Below, one piece after another: positions 20,202 through 28,221 of a DNA stretch of 64,000 nt. Position 1 is the first letter of the stretch. Each line of letters begins with the position of its first letter. The position numbers and the translations under genes are program-made. Below the pieces are notes generated by a model. The model had not been told where the DNA came from. It saw nothing but the letters and a program-made list of their open reading frames with translations, and searched no databases. Location: contig NZ_VTFX01000001.1 in NCBI RefSeq assembly GCF_009192775.1, forward strand, positions 248,001 to 312,000, given 5' to 3'. This stretch comes from Arthrobacter yangruifuii. GTDB lineage: Bacteria > Actinomycetota > Actinomycetes > Actinomycetales > Micrococcaceae.

Positions 20202-20429
20202 ATGGAGCTTGTGCCCAACAACTCGCTGATCTGCGCCACCCCCGAGGAAGGGCGCCAGCTGGCCGTCCACCTGGCCATGCAGACCGCCTTCGCCATCCAG
20301 CCGGACGGACAGGTGGAGCACATCATCCGGGACGCCTACGCCAACAATCCGGACAGCATCATCTCCGCCTCGCAGGTGGTGGCCACGGAGTTCGCCACGG
20401 TTGCAGCGGCGAACAACTACTGGCGCTAA
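20202..20429 (+). CDS. Small conserved-looking protein, unknown (75 residues)
   Basis: The ribosome site GAGGAG lies about 15 bases before ATG, which is a long spacing. The sequence is compact and amphipathic (EEGRQLAVHLAMQTAFAIQ, VEHIIRDAYANNPDSIISAS) and ends ATVAAANNYWR. It has no signal peptide or membrane segment. Its composition and codon use are like neighbouring real genes. The function is unknown. Confidence 0.6.
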   Translation: MELVPNNSLICATPEEGRQLAVHLAMQTAFAIQPDGQVEHIIRDAYANNPDSIISASQVVATEFATVAAANNYWR

Positions 20430-20480
20430 ACCGGGCCGGGCCGGGCCGACTCCGGGCCCGCCCCGGCCGGATCCGGCGGG

Positions 20481-20957
20481 CTAGGCGTACAGCCGGCTGA
20501 GGAACCGGGCAACAACGGCCGGGCGCTCGGAGCCCTCAATTTCGATGGTCAGGTCCGCGACCACGTGCAGGCCGTTGCCCTTGACCTCCTGGACATCGGC
20601 AATGGTGGCGGTCATCCGGATCCGGGAGCCGACCTTCACCGGCGAGGTGAAGCGGACCTTGTCCAGGCCGTAGTTGACCTTCGTCTTGACGCCCGTCACG
20701 TCGAGCAGCTCGCCCCACATGGGAATCAGCAGCGAGAGGGTCAGGAAGCCGTGGGCAATCGGAGTGCCGAAGGGGCCGTCCTTGGCCCGCTCGGGATCCA
20801 CGTGAATCCACTGGTGGTCATCGGTGGCGTCGGCGAACGTGTCCACCTGGCCCTGCGTAATCTCGCGGTACGCCGAGGTGCCGAGGTTTTTGCCGATGAG
20901 GTCCTTGACCTCTTCGAAGGCGACGACGGTCTGGGCGGCGGCGGGTGCTTCAGTCAT
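20481..20957 (-). CDS. MaoC-family (R)-specific enoyl-CoA hydratase
   Basis: This 158-residue hotdog-fold protein has the hydratase-2 catalytic motif DATDDHQWIHVDPERAKDGPFGTPIAHGFLT (residues about 43-73), with Asp and His in the D-x4-H arrangement. It adds water to trans-2-enoyl-CoA to give (R)-3-hydroxyacyl-CoA. It is the last gene of a four-gene run (SDR, amidohydrolase, acyl-CoA dehydrogenase, MaoC) and would act after the dehydrogenase. The start ATG has a GGAG box upstream (AGGAGTTTTCC on the minus strand). Confidence 0.9.
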   Translation of the reverse strand: MTEAPAAAQTVVAFEEVKDLIGKNLGTSAYREITQGQVDTFADATDDHQWIHVDPERAKDGPFGTPIAHGFLTLSLLIPMWGELLDVTGVKTKVNYGLDKVRFTSPVKVGSRIRMTATIADVQEVKGNGLHVVADLTIEIEGSERPAVVARFLSRLYA

Positions 20958-20997
20958 GGAAAACTCCTAGATAGTGGGGAGGATACGGCGGAATACG

Positions 20998-22194
20998 TCA
21001 GGCGAAAGCGCTTTTGCCGGTGACTGCGCGGCCTACGACCAGCGCATTGATTTCGTGGGTTCCCTCGTAGGAATACACGGCCTCGGCGTCGGCGTGGAAA
21101 CGGGCGACGTCGGTGGCCAGGGTGATCCCGTTGCCGCCGACCACTTCGCGGGCCAGGGCAACGGTTTCCCGCATATGCAGGCTGATCCACATCTTGGCCA
21201 GGGCGGAATCCTCGTCCCGGAAAATCCCTTCCTGCTGGCGCTCCGCCAACCCGGCCACCAGGTTCAGGGACGCGGTGACGTTGCCCAGCATGCGGGCGAG
21301 TTTTTCCTGGACCAGCTGGAAGCTGCCCAGCGACCGGCCGAACTGTTCGCGGCTGCGCACGTACCGCAGGGCAGCTTCGTATGCTCCGGCCTGGATCCCG
21401 GTGGCGATCCAGGCCACGTCGGACCGCATGGCCCGCAGCATCGCCGCAACATCCTTGAAGGAGTTCACGTTGCCGAGCCGTTGGGCTTCCGGAACGCGGA
21501 CACCGTCGAGGTAAATGTCGGCGTTCTGCATCATCCGCAGCGACGTTTTGCCGCGGATCTTTTCGAGCCGCACCCCGGGGGCCTCGCGGTCCACGAGGAA
21601 CCCCTTGACCTGGCCGTCGGCGACGTCCCGGGCGAAGACCGCCAGGTAGTCGGCGGTGAACGCCCCGCCGATCCACCGCTTGGCACCGTCCAGGATCCAT
21701 TCGTCGCCGTCCCGGCGTGCCGACGTCGAGAGCCCGCCGGCAATGTCCGAACCGTGCTCGGGCTCGGTCAGGCAGAACACGCCGGTCATGTCGAAGGTGG
21801 TGATCAACGGATCCCACTGCGCGAACTGCTCCGGTGTGCCGCCCACCCGGCAGGCGGTGCGGAACAGTCCTGCCTGCGCGGTGTAGTAGGTGGCCACCGA
21901 GGCGTCGGTGCGGGCCAGTTCGAAGATCCGGAAGCCGTGGTAGAGCGCCCGCGGTTCGGCGCCGTCGGCAGTCAGCTCCGGCGGAACCATCAGGTTCAGC
22001 TCCCGCAGCGGGCCGTCCAGCTGGTACGGGAACTCCCCGGCCTCCCAGTAGTCCGCCAGCAGCGGCCGGGCGGTGTCGTCCAGGACCCGGCGCAGGCGCC
22101 GAAGCGGTGCCTTTTCTGCGTCGGTCAGCCGCCCCTCGACGTTGAATGGATCGCAGTCGGGGTACAGGCGCGGCTCGGTCAGCACCCCGGTCAT
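20998..22194 (-). CDS. Acyl-CoA dehydrogenase, glutaryl-CoA-dehydrogenase-like
   Basis: This 398-residue flavoprotein has CLTEPEHGSDIAGG and the FAD-binding RSREQFGRSLGSFQLVQEKLA. The active-site segment is YSYEGTHEINALVVGRAVTG, where the Glu is the catalytic base. That YEGTH-x-I-x-AL-x-x-GRA-x-TG form is the one seen in glutaryl-CoA dehydrogenases, which oxidise and decarboxylate. A branched or dicarboxylic acyl-CoA substrate is therefore plausible but not proven. The start overlaps the stop of the amidohydrolase gene by four bases. Confidence 0.92.
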   Translation of the reverse strand: MTGVLTEPRLYPDCDPFNVEGRLTDAEKAPLRRLRRVLDDTARPLLADYWEAGEFPYQLDGPLRELNLMVPPELTADGAEPRALYHGFRIFELARTDASVATYYTAQAGLFRTACRVGGTPEQFAQWDPLITTFDMTGVFCLTEPEHGSDIAGGLSTSARRDGDEWILDGAKRWIGGAFTADYLAVFARDVADGQVKGFLVDREAPGVRLEKIRGKTSLRMMQNADIYLDGVRVPEAQRLGNVNSFKDVAAMLRAMRSDVAWIATGIQAGAYEAALRYVRSREQFGRSLGSFQLVQEKLARMLGNVTASLNLVAGLAERQQEGIFRDEDSALAKMWISLHMRETVALAREVVGGNGITLATDVARFHADAEAVYSYEGTHEINALVVGRAVTGKSAFA

Positions 22195-23120
22195 GCGCTT
22201 TCTCCTGCGCGGGCGGCGCCGGCAGCAGCACCGGCAGCGGTATCCAGTCCGAGCAGGCGCACCGCGTTGTCCTTGAGGATTTTCGGGCGTACTTCATCCT
22301 TGAAGCTCTGCTGTTCAAAGGCGCCCAGCCACTTCCGCGGGGAGATCAGCGGATAGTCGGTGCCGAACAGCACCTTGTCCGCCAGCATGGTGTTCGACGC
22401 CCGCACCAGGGACTCCGGGAAGTACTTCGGCGACCAGCCGGACAAGTCAATCCAGACATTGGACTTGTGCGTGGCAATGGAGTTGGCCTCGTCCTGCCAC
22501 GGCACGGACGGGTGGGCCATGATGACCTGCAGTTCCGGGAAATCCGCGGCGACGGCGTCCAGCAGCATCGGGTTGGAGTACGCAAGCTTGATGCCGTACC
22601 CCCCGGGCAGCCCGGCCCCCATGCCGTTCTGCCCGGTGTGGAACAGTGCCGGGACGCCCAGGGCGGAGATGGCCTCGTAGATCGGATAAAACTGCTGGTC
22701 CGACGGGTCGAAACCCTGCAGGGAAGGATGGAACTTGAAGCCCTTGACCCCGTAGTCCTCCACCAGCATCCGCGCCCGGTCGACCGCCCGGCTGCCCTGC
22801 AGCGGATCCACGGAGCCGAAGGGGATCAGCACGTCATTGTTGCGTGCCGCGCCTTCGGCGATCTCCTCGATGGAGTTCGGTTCGTGGCCCAGTGCGGTGG
22901 TGGCATCCACGGTGAAGACGACGGCGGCCATCCGCCACTCGCGGTAGCGTTCGGCGATGGTGTCCAGGGAGGGGCTGCGGTCCTCGGATTTGAAGTACTT
23001 GGCGGAGGCCTCGGTGAGGGCCGGCGGCAGCGAGGCATGGCCGTGGTCCGAGCACTCGATGTGCACGTGCATGTCGATGGCGTCCAGGGACGCCAGGTCC
23101 AGGCCGTATTCGTATCGCAT
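22191..23120 (-). CDS. Amidohydrolase-2 family TIM-barrel protein
   Basis: This 309-residue protein of the PF04909 type has DAIDMHVHIE near the N-terminus (metal HxH), GVKGFKFHPSLQGFDP, LFHTGQNGMGAG, QVIMAHPSVPWQDEA and LFGTDYPLISP (metal Asp). Members are non-oxidative decarboxylases, lactonases or hydrolases acting on ring-derived acids. It is coupled to the acyl-CoA dehydrogenase by a four-base overlap and lies 11 bases after the SDR gene. The substrate is unknown; the company of acyl-CoA enzymes suggests catabolism of a cyclic or aromatic acid. Confidence 0.9.
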   Translation of the reverse strand: MRYEYGLDLASLDAIDMHVHIECSDHGHASLPPALTEASAKYFKSEDRSPSLDTIAERYREWRMAAVVFTVDATTALGHEPNSIEEIAEGAARNNDVLIPFGSVDPLQGSRAVDRARMLVEDYGVKGFKFHPSLQGFDPSDQQFYPIYEAISALGVPALFHTGQNGMGAGLPGGYGIKLAYSNPMLLDAVAADFPELQVIMAHPSVPWQDEANSIATHKSNVWIDLSGWSPKYFPESLVRASNTMLADKVLFGTDYPLISPRKWLGAFEQQSFKDEVRPKILKDNAVRLLGLDTAAGAAAGAARAGESA

Positions 23121-23131
23121 CTCGATTCCCC

Positions 23132-24076
23132 TTACGATGCCTGCGGTGCGAGTTCCTCAGGCAGCGGCGGCATTTTCTCGCCGACCGGCTGCAGGTTGCC
23201 CTCCAGGAGCGCGGGGAACTGCTCGCGCAGCGCCTCAAACGTCCAGCCGCCCGCGCGGTATTCGGTGACCACGGGTACGGGGTGGGAGAAGATCTGCAGC
23301 CGGTCACCGCCGGCACCGATTACCTGCCCGGTGATCCCCGCGGCGTCGTCGGAGGCCAGATAGGCGACCAGCCCGGCGACGTCGGCGGAGGTTCCGAACC
23401 CCAGGTCCTTGCGGAAGAAGTCCGGCATCGGCTCGCCGCGGCGTTCGGCCTCGACGGCGGCGCGGAAGTAGGGGACGGTCTCGGTCATGGCGGTGGCGGC
23501 CACGGGAATGACGGCGTTGGCGGTGACGCCGGCCTTGCGCATTTCCAGCGCCCAGGTGCGGACCATGCCGACAATGCCGGCCTTGGCGGCGGCGTAGTTG
23601 GTCTGGCCGAAGTTGCCGTACTGGCCGGTGGGGGAGCCGATGGTGATGATCCGGCCAGCTACGTTGTTTTCCTTGAAGTACCGGTAGGCCTCGCGGGCGC
23701 AGGTGAACGTGCCGCGCAGATGCACCTGGATGACAAGGTCAAAATCCTCGTCCGTCATCTTCAGCAGCGACTTGTCCCGCAGCACACCCGCGTTGGTGAC
23801 CAGGATGTCCAGGCGGCCGAAGGCGGCCACGGCACCCTCCACCAGGGCTACGGCGGCTTCGGTGGTGCCCACCGGGGCGACGACGGCGACGGCCCGGCCT
23901 CCGGCGGAAGTAATCATTTCGACGGCCCGGTCCGCGGTTTCCTGGACCACGTCGTTGATGACGACGGCGGCACCCTGGCGGGCGAGTTCGGAGGCGTAGG
24001 CCAACCCGAGGCCCTGGCCGGAGCCGGTGACGACGGCGACCTTCCCGGCGAGTGCACCAGTGGATTCAGCGGTCAT
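23132..24076 (-). CDS. SDR-family oxidoreductase (3-hydroxyacyl-CoA-dehydrogenase-like)
   Basis: This 314-residue protein has the Rossmann motif TGSGQGLGLAYASELARQGA (residues about 17-36), NAGVLRDKSLLKM, and the active-site Ser/Tyr/Lys seen in TIGSPTGQYGNFGQTNYAAAKAG. A C-terminal extension of about 60 residues follows the usual SDR core, a form resembling the dehydrogenase part of multifunctional MFE-2 proteins. It likely oxidises a 3-hydroxyacyl-CoA made by the MaoC hydratase. It is first in the operon, with AAGGAG before the ATG, and divergent from a MarR regulator. Confidence 0.92.
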   Translation of the reverse strand: MTAESTGALAGKVAVVTGSGQGLGLAYASELARQGAAVVINDVVQETADRAVEMITSAGGRAVAVVAPVGTTEAAVALVEGAVAAFGRLDILVTNAGVLRDKSLLKMTDEDFDLVIQVHLRGTFTCAREAYRYFKENNVAGRIITIGSPTGQYGNFGQTNYAAAKAGIVGMVRTWALEMRKAGVTANAVIPVAATAMTETVPYFRAAVEAERRGEPMPDFFRKDLGFGTSADVAGLVAYLASDDAAGITGQVIGAGGDRLQIFSHPVPVVTEYRAGGWTFEALREQFPALLEGNLQPVGEKMPPLPEELAPQAS

Positions 24077-24152
24077 TCGAAGCTCCTTTGCTCAGGCCGG
24101 CCGCATGTGACTGCGGCCACGTTGCGGCATTGGAACCATTCCACGGCATACC

Positions 24153-24167
24153 GTTGAAAATGTCAAC
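24153..24167. promoter_or_regulatory. Candidate MarR operator between SDR and marR genes
   Basis: GTTGAAAATGTCAAC has perfect 5-bp arms (GTTGA/TCAAC) around AAATG. It lies in the 175-base divergent region. MarR proteins usually bind such short palindromes near their own gene. Confidence 0.45.
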
Positions 24168-24251
24168 AGTTATGATCCTCATTGATTAGGAGCTGCATCC
24201 GTCTTCTAGGATGGGGTCCTACCGTGTCCCTGCCGAAGGATCCAACACCCC

Positions 24252-24710
24252 ATGAGCACCTCCCCTGACGGCGTTGCCGACGCAGAGCGCTTCGCCGCTA
24301 CCAATCTCGGTGCCGAACCCATGTTCCTGATGGCGCGCGCCGCATCCATCGGATCGGCGGAGGCCAACCGCCGGCTGGCCGATTTCGGGCTGAAGGTACG
24401 CCACTACTCCGTACTGTCCCTGGCCTGCAGTGGAAGCGCGCCTACTCAGCGGGAGCTGAGCCAGTTCCTGGTGCTGGACCCCAGCCAGATCGTGGCCATC
24501 GTGGACGAGCTGGAGCGCCGCGGCGCCGTCGAGCGCCGGACCGATCCACGGGACCGCCGGTCCAAGGTCATCGTGCCCACCCGCGAGGGCGGCACCCTGT
24601 ATGCGCAGGCCCGCAAAGTAGTGGACGGGGCCACCGAAACCTCCATGGCACAGCTCAATGCCGCCGAGCAGCGCGAGCTTCTCCGGCTGCTGCAGCAGGT
24701 GGCGTTCTAG
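24252..24710 (+). CDS. MarR-family transcriptional regulator
   Basis: This 152-residue winged-helix protein carries the recognition region PTQRELSQFLVLDPSQIVAI and the wing RRTDPRDRRSKVIVPTREG at about residues 95-113. It is divergent from the SDR-amidohydrolase-ACAD-MaoC cluster and likely represses it, responding to a substrate or acyl-CoA intermediate. That is the usual arrangement for aromatic-acid MarR regulators, and inference here. Confidence 0.92.
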   Translation: MSTSPDGVADAERFAATNLGAEPMFLMARAASIGSAEANRRLADFGLKVRHYSVLSLACSGSAPTQRELSQFLVLDPSQIVAIVDELERRGAVERRTDPRDRRSKVIVPTREGGTLYAQARKVVDGATETSMAQLNAAEQRELLRLLQQVAF

Positions 24711-24843
24711 CCTTCCGTTCAGCACCGTACGGCGTGTTGTCTACGTAAACGGTCATGCCACCGCCGCCCCGCTGCCCAAAAGTGCGGGACCAGTGACTCC
24801 GGGAGGGATGCCGCCCGCGTCTCCGAACCGCCACCTGCGCAGG

Positions 24844-25371
24844 CTAGCTGGCCCTGACGCCGTAGGTAAGCAGGGAACGCATAACGAAGAATCCCACATC
24901 GTAATGTCCGTTGGAAAAGTCCCCGTTGGGAAGCTTTGTAAAACCGGCGTCCAAGAGCAATTGCGCCGCCAGTTCCTTGTTCAGTTCTTCATCAGTCTCC
25001 GTGGACCGCATGCTGACGATCCACTGTGTCTCCGAGTACTTGTGAGTTAGATCGGTCCCTATGGATTCCGGAGCCACCTGCCCAAGAAGCGGGACCTCAG
25101 AGGGAAAGTCGGGGGGAAGGTTCTCCAGGGCCAGCTCGGCTGCGGCCGTGGCCTCCACGGAGGCGTCAGTGTGACTAGGACTCGGAACCGGAGCAGAGGT
25201 GCCTGCATTTTCGGACGGTGTCGACGCGGGAGTTTTCGGCGAAGGGACCGGAGGCGCTGATGCCTCGCTTCGCTGGGCGGGTGAGGCATCCGCGCTTGAA
25301 GTGCCCGCACTCCCGCACCCCGTCAGAACCAGCCCTGATGCGACGATCAGGGTGCAGACTGATGCCCGCAT
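24844..25371 (-). CDS. Secreted lipoprotein, unknown
   Basis: This 175-residue protein has a lipoprotein signal with lipobox VLTGC (Cys19). A Ser/Pro/Ala/Thr-rich linker follows, then a globular C-terminal ~90 residues (LPPDFPSEVPLLGQVAPESI, then SETQWIVSMRSTETDEELNK, LLLDAGFTKLPNGDFSNGHY). Small lipoproteins of this layout in actinobacteria often contain a beta-barrel-like sensor domain, but I do not recognise one here. It stands alone between marR and a two-component system. Confidence 0.82.
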   Translation of the reverse strand: MRASVCTLIVASGLVLTGCGSAGTSSADASPAQRSEASAPPVPSPKTPASTPSENAGTSAPVPSPSHTDASVEATAAAELALENLPPDFPSEVPLLGQVAPESIGTDLTHKYSETQWIVSMRSTETDEELNKELAAQLLLDAGFTKLPNGDFSNGHYDVGFFVMRSLLTYGVRAS

Positions 25372-25600
25372 GTAATTCCCCTTCCTCAGAGCCGGATGAA
25401 TGAAACCTGGCGGCTACGTTAACCCCTGCGGTGCCGAAAACCCTACGGGTGGCCGTGACCGCCGAGCAGGTAAATTCCGCATCGGGCCTGGGTACGCCCC
25501 CTAAACCCGGGCGGCGCGGCCCGAATATACACCGAAACGTATATATCCCGGAGCCGCCGGTTCAGGTGCGGAACCCTCACCCCGCGGCTGTGCTCGGTCC

Positions 25601-25612
25601 TATACTTTCCGG
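25601..25612 (+). promoter_or_regulatory. Leaderless promoter of the response-regulator gene
   Basis: TATACT (25601-25606) sits six bases before the ATG at 25613. No Shine-Dalgarno lies between, so the message probably begins at the start codon. No good -35 is seen at 17 bases. Confidence 0.5.
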
Positions 25613-26278
25613 ATGGAGGACCAACCGCGGATCCTTGTGGTGGAGGATGACCGCCGGCTGGCCGGCATGCTGGCGGAAATCCTGGAATCCGAGGGGTATG
25701 CGGTGACGCTGGCCTATGACGGACAAAGGGCACTGCATGAAGGTCTCACCCGCAGCTTTGACGTCCTGCTGCTGGACCGCGGCCTGCCCGGGCTGGAAGG
25801 GCTGGATGTCCTGGCCCGGCTCCGCAGCCGCGGCGTGCTGACCCCGGTGCTGGTGCTCTCCGCGCTGGGCAATCCCTCGGACCGGGTCGAGGGCCTGGAT
25901 CGGGGGGCGGAGGATTACCTGGCGAAGCCTTTCGACATGTCCGAACTGCTGGCCCGGCTGCGGGCACTCCGGCGCCGGAGCATTGAACAGGTTCCGCTGC
26001 TTGCGGTGCCCGGAGGCTCCTTTGACCCGGCCGGCCGGACCGTAACGGCACCGTCCGGAGCGGTGGTGGAGCTGTCCGACCGGGAGGCGGCTCTGCTCGA
26101 GGTTCTGGCGCGCCGGCCGGGCCAGGTGTTCCCCCGCGCCGAACTCGTGGATCTGGTGTTTCCGGAGGCCGACGAAGGTGTGGTGGACACCTATGTCCAT
26201 TACCTGCGGCGCAAGCTAGGGCGCAACGCGGTGCTGACTGTCCGCGGGATCGGCTACCGGTTGGGACGCCCGGCATGA
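25613..26278 (+). CDS. OmpR-family response regulator
   Basis: This 221-residue protein has a receiver domain with VVEDDRRLAGML, phospho-acceptor Asp55 in LLLDRGLPGLEGL and the KPFDMSELLARLRAL lysine. The C-terminal winged helix begins SFDPAGRTVTAPSGA and ends HYLRRKLGRNAVLTVRGIGY. It overlaps the kinase gene by four bases and acts with it. The downstream acidic membrane-anchored protein may be its target or part of the sensor. Confidence 0.94.
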   Translation: MEDQPRILVVEDDRRLAGMLAEILESEGYAVTLAYDGQRALHEGLTRSFDVLLLDRGLPGLEGLDVLARLRSRGVLTPVLVLSALGNPSDRVEGLDRGAEDYLAKPFDMSELLARLRALRRRSIEQVPLLAVPGGSFDPAGRTVTAPSGAVVELSDREAALLEVLARRPGQVFPRAELVDLVFPEADEGVVDTYVHYLRRKLGRNAVLTVRGIGYRLGRPA

Positions 26279-27552
26279 GCCGCCGGCCCCGCGTCGATCA
26301 GTGGGACAGCACCGAACTGCGCCGGGCCACCACCAGGCTTTCCCTCCAGTTCACCGGGCTGATGGTGGTGCTGCTTTCCGTGGTGGGAGTGCTGGTGTTC
26401 GGCTTTGCTGCCGCAGGCAGTGCCACGGCAGCGCGGCAAACGCTAGATGAGGCCGTGGATCTCGGCAATGCGCGGGACGCTCCGCTGGATGTATTCCTTG
26501 CGGTGTATGACCGCGGGCGGGTGGCGGTGTCGCGGGACATGCCCAGCGGCCTGCCCGTGGAGGAAGCCCTGGCGGAAGTTGCTGCGGACGGGGGACGCCG
26601 GGAGGAAACGGTCACAGTGGGCAAAACAAGCTACCGGGTCCTTACCGTGAGCCGCGGCGACGCGGTGGTGCAGGCCGCCCTGGATACACGGGATTCCCGC
26701 CAGGAGCTGCAGCGGCTGGCCCTGGTGCTGCTGGCGACCATCGTCGGAGCAGCCCTCATTGCGGCGGTGTTCTCGGTGATGGCGGCCCGTGCCGCCATGC
26801 AGCCGCTGGTCCGGGCGCTGGCGCTGCAGCGCAGGTTTGTCTCCGATGCGGGCCACGAATTGCGCACTCCGCTCACGTTGCTCAGTACCCGCGCCCAGAT
26901 CCTTCACCGGCGCCTGGCCGCGCGGGAGGAACGCGCCGCCGCGGAGGGCGGCGAAGCCCCGGAAGGATGGCTGAGCGACGGGCTGACCGAAATTGTGTCC
27001 GATGCGTCCGTGCTCACCGGAATCCTGGAGGACCTTTTGGTCACGGCGGATCCCCGCCGGAACGAAGCCACGGAGGACGTGGACCTGGCTGCCGTCGCCG
27101 CCGAGACAGCGGCGGCGTTCCGGGCCAAAGCTGAAGAGAGCGGCCTGGACCTGCGGGTGCAGGCCCCCGGCGACGCCGTGTACGTGCGCGGGGTCCGGGC
27201 TGCCTTTTCTCGGCTATTGACCGCCCTGCTGTCCAACGCCGTCGACTATGCCCGCACCTGCGTGGTGCTGAGCGTGGCCGGCAGCGGCCGGGAGGCAGTT
27301 CTCACGGTGTCCGACGACGGTCCGGGCCTCCCGCCGGAACTGGAAGGCCGGCTGTTTGAACGGTTTTCCTCGGTCCGTTCAGCCGGCGCCGGGGCCGGGG
27401 AAGCACCGGGACGCCAGCGCCACTACGGTCTGGGGCTGGCGTTGGCGGCGGAAGTTGCGGCCCGTTTCGGCGGCTCCATCCGGGCTGATTCGCAGCCCGG
27501 CGCCGGCACCTCCCTGGTGGTCCGCCTCCCGCTGGCCGGCCGCGGCTTCTAA
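26275..27552 (+). CDS. Sensor histidine kinase
   Basis: This 425-residue protein has TM1 at about 28-48 and TM2 at about 150-170, enclosing a ~100-residue extracellular sensor with no recognised fold. The dimerisation/phosphotransfer box is DAGHELRTPLTLL (His194). The ATPase part has LLTALLSNAVDYA (N box), VSDDGPGLP, FERFSS and HYGLGLALAAEVAARFGG. There is little between TM2 and the His box, so no full HAMP domain is evident. It overlaps the response regulator and is followed after 72 bases by a membrane-anchored acidic protein. Confidence 0.93.
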   Translation: MSRRPRVDQWDSTELRRATTRLSLQFTGLMVVLLSVVGVLVFGFAAAGSATAARQTLDEAVDLGNARDAPLDVFLAVYDRGRVAVSRDMPSGLPVEEALAEVAADGGRREETVTVGKTSYRVLTVSRGDAVVQAALDTRDSRQELQRLALVLLATIVGAALIAAVFSVMAARAAMQPLVRALALQRRFVSDAGHELRTPLTLLSTRAQILHRRLAAREERAAAEGGEAPEGWLSDGLTEIVSDASVLTGILEDLLVTADPRRNEATEDVDLAAVAAETAAAFRAKAEESGLDLRVQAPGDAVYVRGVRAAFSRLLTALLSNAVDYARTCVVLSVAGSGREAVLTVSDDGPGLPPELEGRLFERFSSVRSAGAGAGEAPGRQRHYGLGLALAAEVAARFGGSIRADSQPGAGTSLVVRLPLAGRGF

Positions 27553-27624
27553 GAATCCTCAAAGAATCCGGCTCGAAGATGGAACTGTAAGCGAACCACT
27601 TTATCTGGAAGGTGAAACACCACT

Positions 27625-28164
27625 ATGGCTATGGGGAGCGGAGCCAGGAAGGCCATCGTCTGGGGCGGCGGCGCCCTCGCCGGTGTTGGCCTGCTGGTTG
27701 CCAGTTTCTTCGCAGGCACCGCTGTGGCGGAGAATGACGTTTTTGAGCAGGCCGGCGCCACCACCCAGGAACAGGACGCCGGGACCGGCGAGGGCCGCGA
27801 CTCGTTCGATGAGCAGGACAGCCACGACGAGCAGGACCAGCAGGACGAGCAGGACTCCGGGGATGCCCAGGACCAGCAGGATAGGCAGGACAAGCAGGAC
27901 CGGAAGGGTGACGGTGACGGCCCGGATCGGAAGGACGGCGGCCGTGACGCTGAAGACCGGGAGGTGAACGGTCAGGACGCCCAGGGCCAGGAGGCCGAGG
28001 GCCAGGACGCCGCGCGGCCGGGGGAAGGCCAGGGCCGTCATGACCGCGGACCCGACGGCCACCGCGGCCACCACGGGCACGACGGCGACGGCGGCCCGGA
28101 GGAGGCTCCTGAGGAAACTCCGGACGCCGGCAGCGGAAACCAGGGCGGATCGGATCAGGCGTAA
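27625..28164 (+). CDS. Membrane-anchored acidic low-complexity protein with His-rich segment
   Basis: This 179-residue protein has an N-terminal hydrophobic segment (IVWGGGALAGVGLLVASFFA, about residues 10-29), so it is exported or anchored with the rest outside. The extracellular part is almost wholly Asp, Glu, Gln, Gly and Arg, with tandem DEQDQQDEQD and DRQDKQD units (about 50-95). Near the C-terminus are HRGHHGHDGDGG and acidic PEEAPEETPDAG. The composition suggests an intrinsically disordered polyanion that could bind divalent cations or metals through Asp and His. It follows the two-component genes and ends at a strong hairpin. The function is unknown. Confidence 0.7.
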   Translation: MAMGSGARKAIVWGGGALAGVGLLVASFFAGTAVAENDVFEQAGATTQEQDAGTGEGRDSFDEQDSHDEQDQQDEQDSGDAQDQQDRQDKQDRKGDGDGPDRKDGGRDAEDREVNGQDAQGQEAEGQDAARPGEGQGRHDRGPDGHRGHHGHDGDGGPEEAPEETPDAGSGNQGGSDQA

Positions 28165-28187
28165 CTGTTTAAGCGGGCTGCAGCGGG

Positions 28188-28214
28188 AGGGCCGGGCGCA
28201 AGGCGCCCGGCCCT
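28188..28214. terminator. Hairpin terminator between convergent genes
   Basis: The perfect 12-bp stem AGGGCCGGGCGC pairs with its complement around an AAG loop. It lies between the acidic membrane protein (plus) and the ROK gene (minus). A pure U-run is absent, so efficiency is uncertain. Confidence 0.7.
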
Positions 28215-28221
28215 TCACGCT

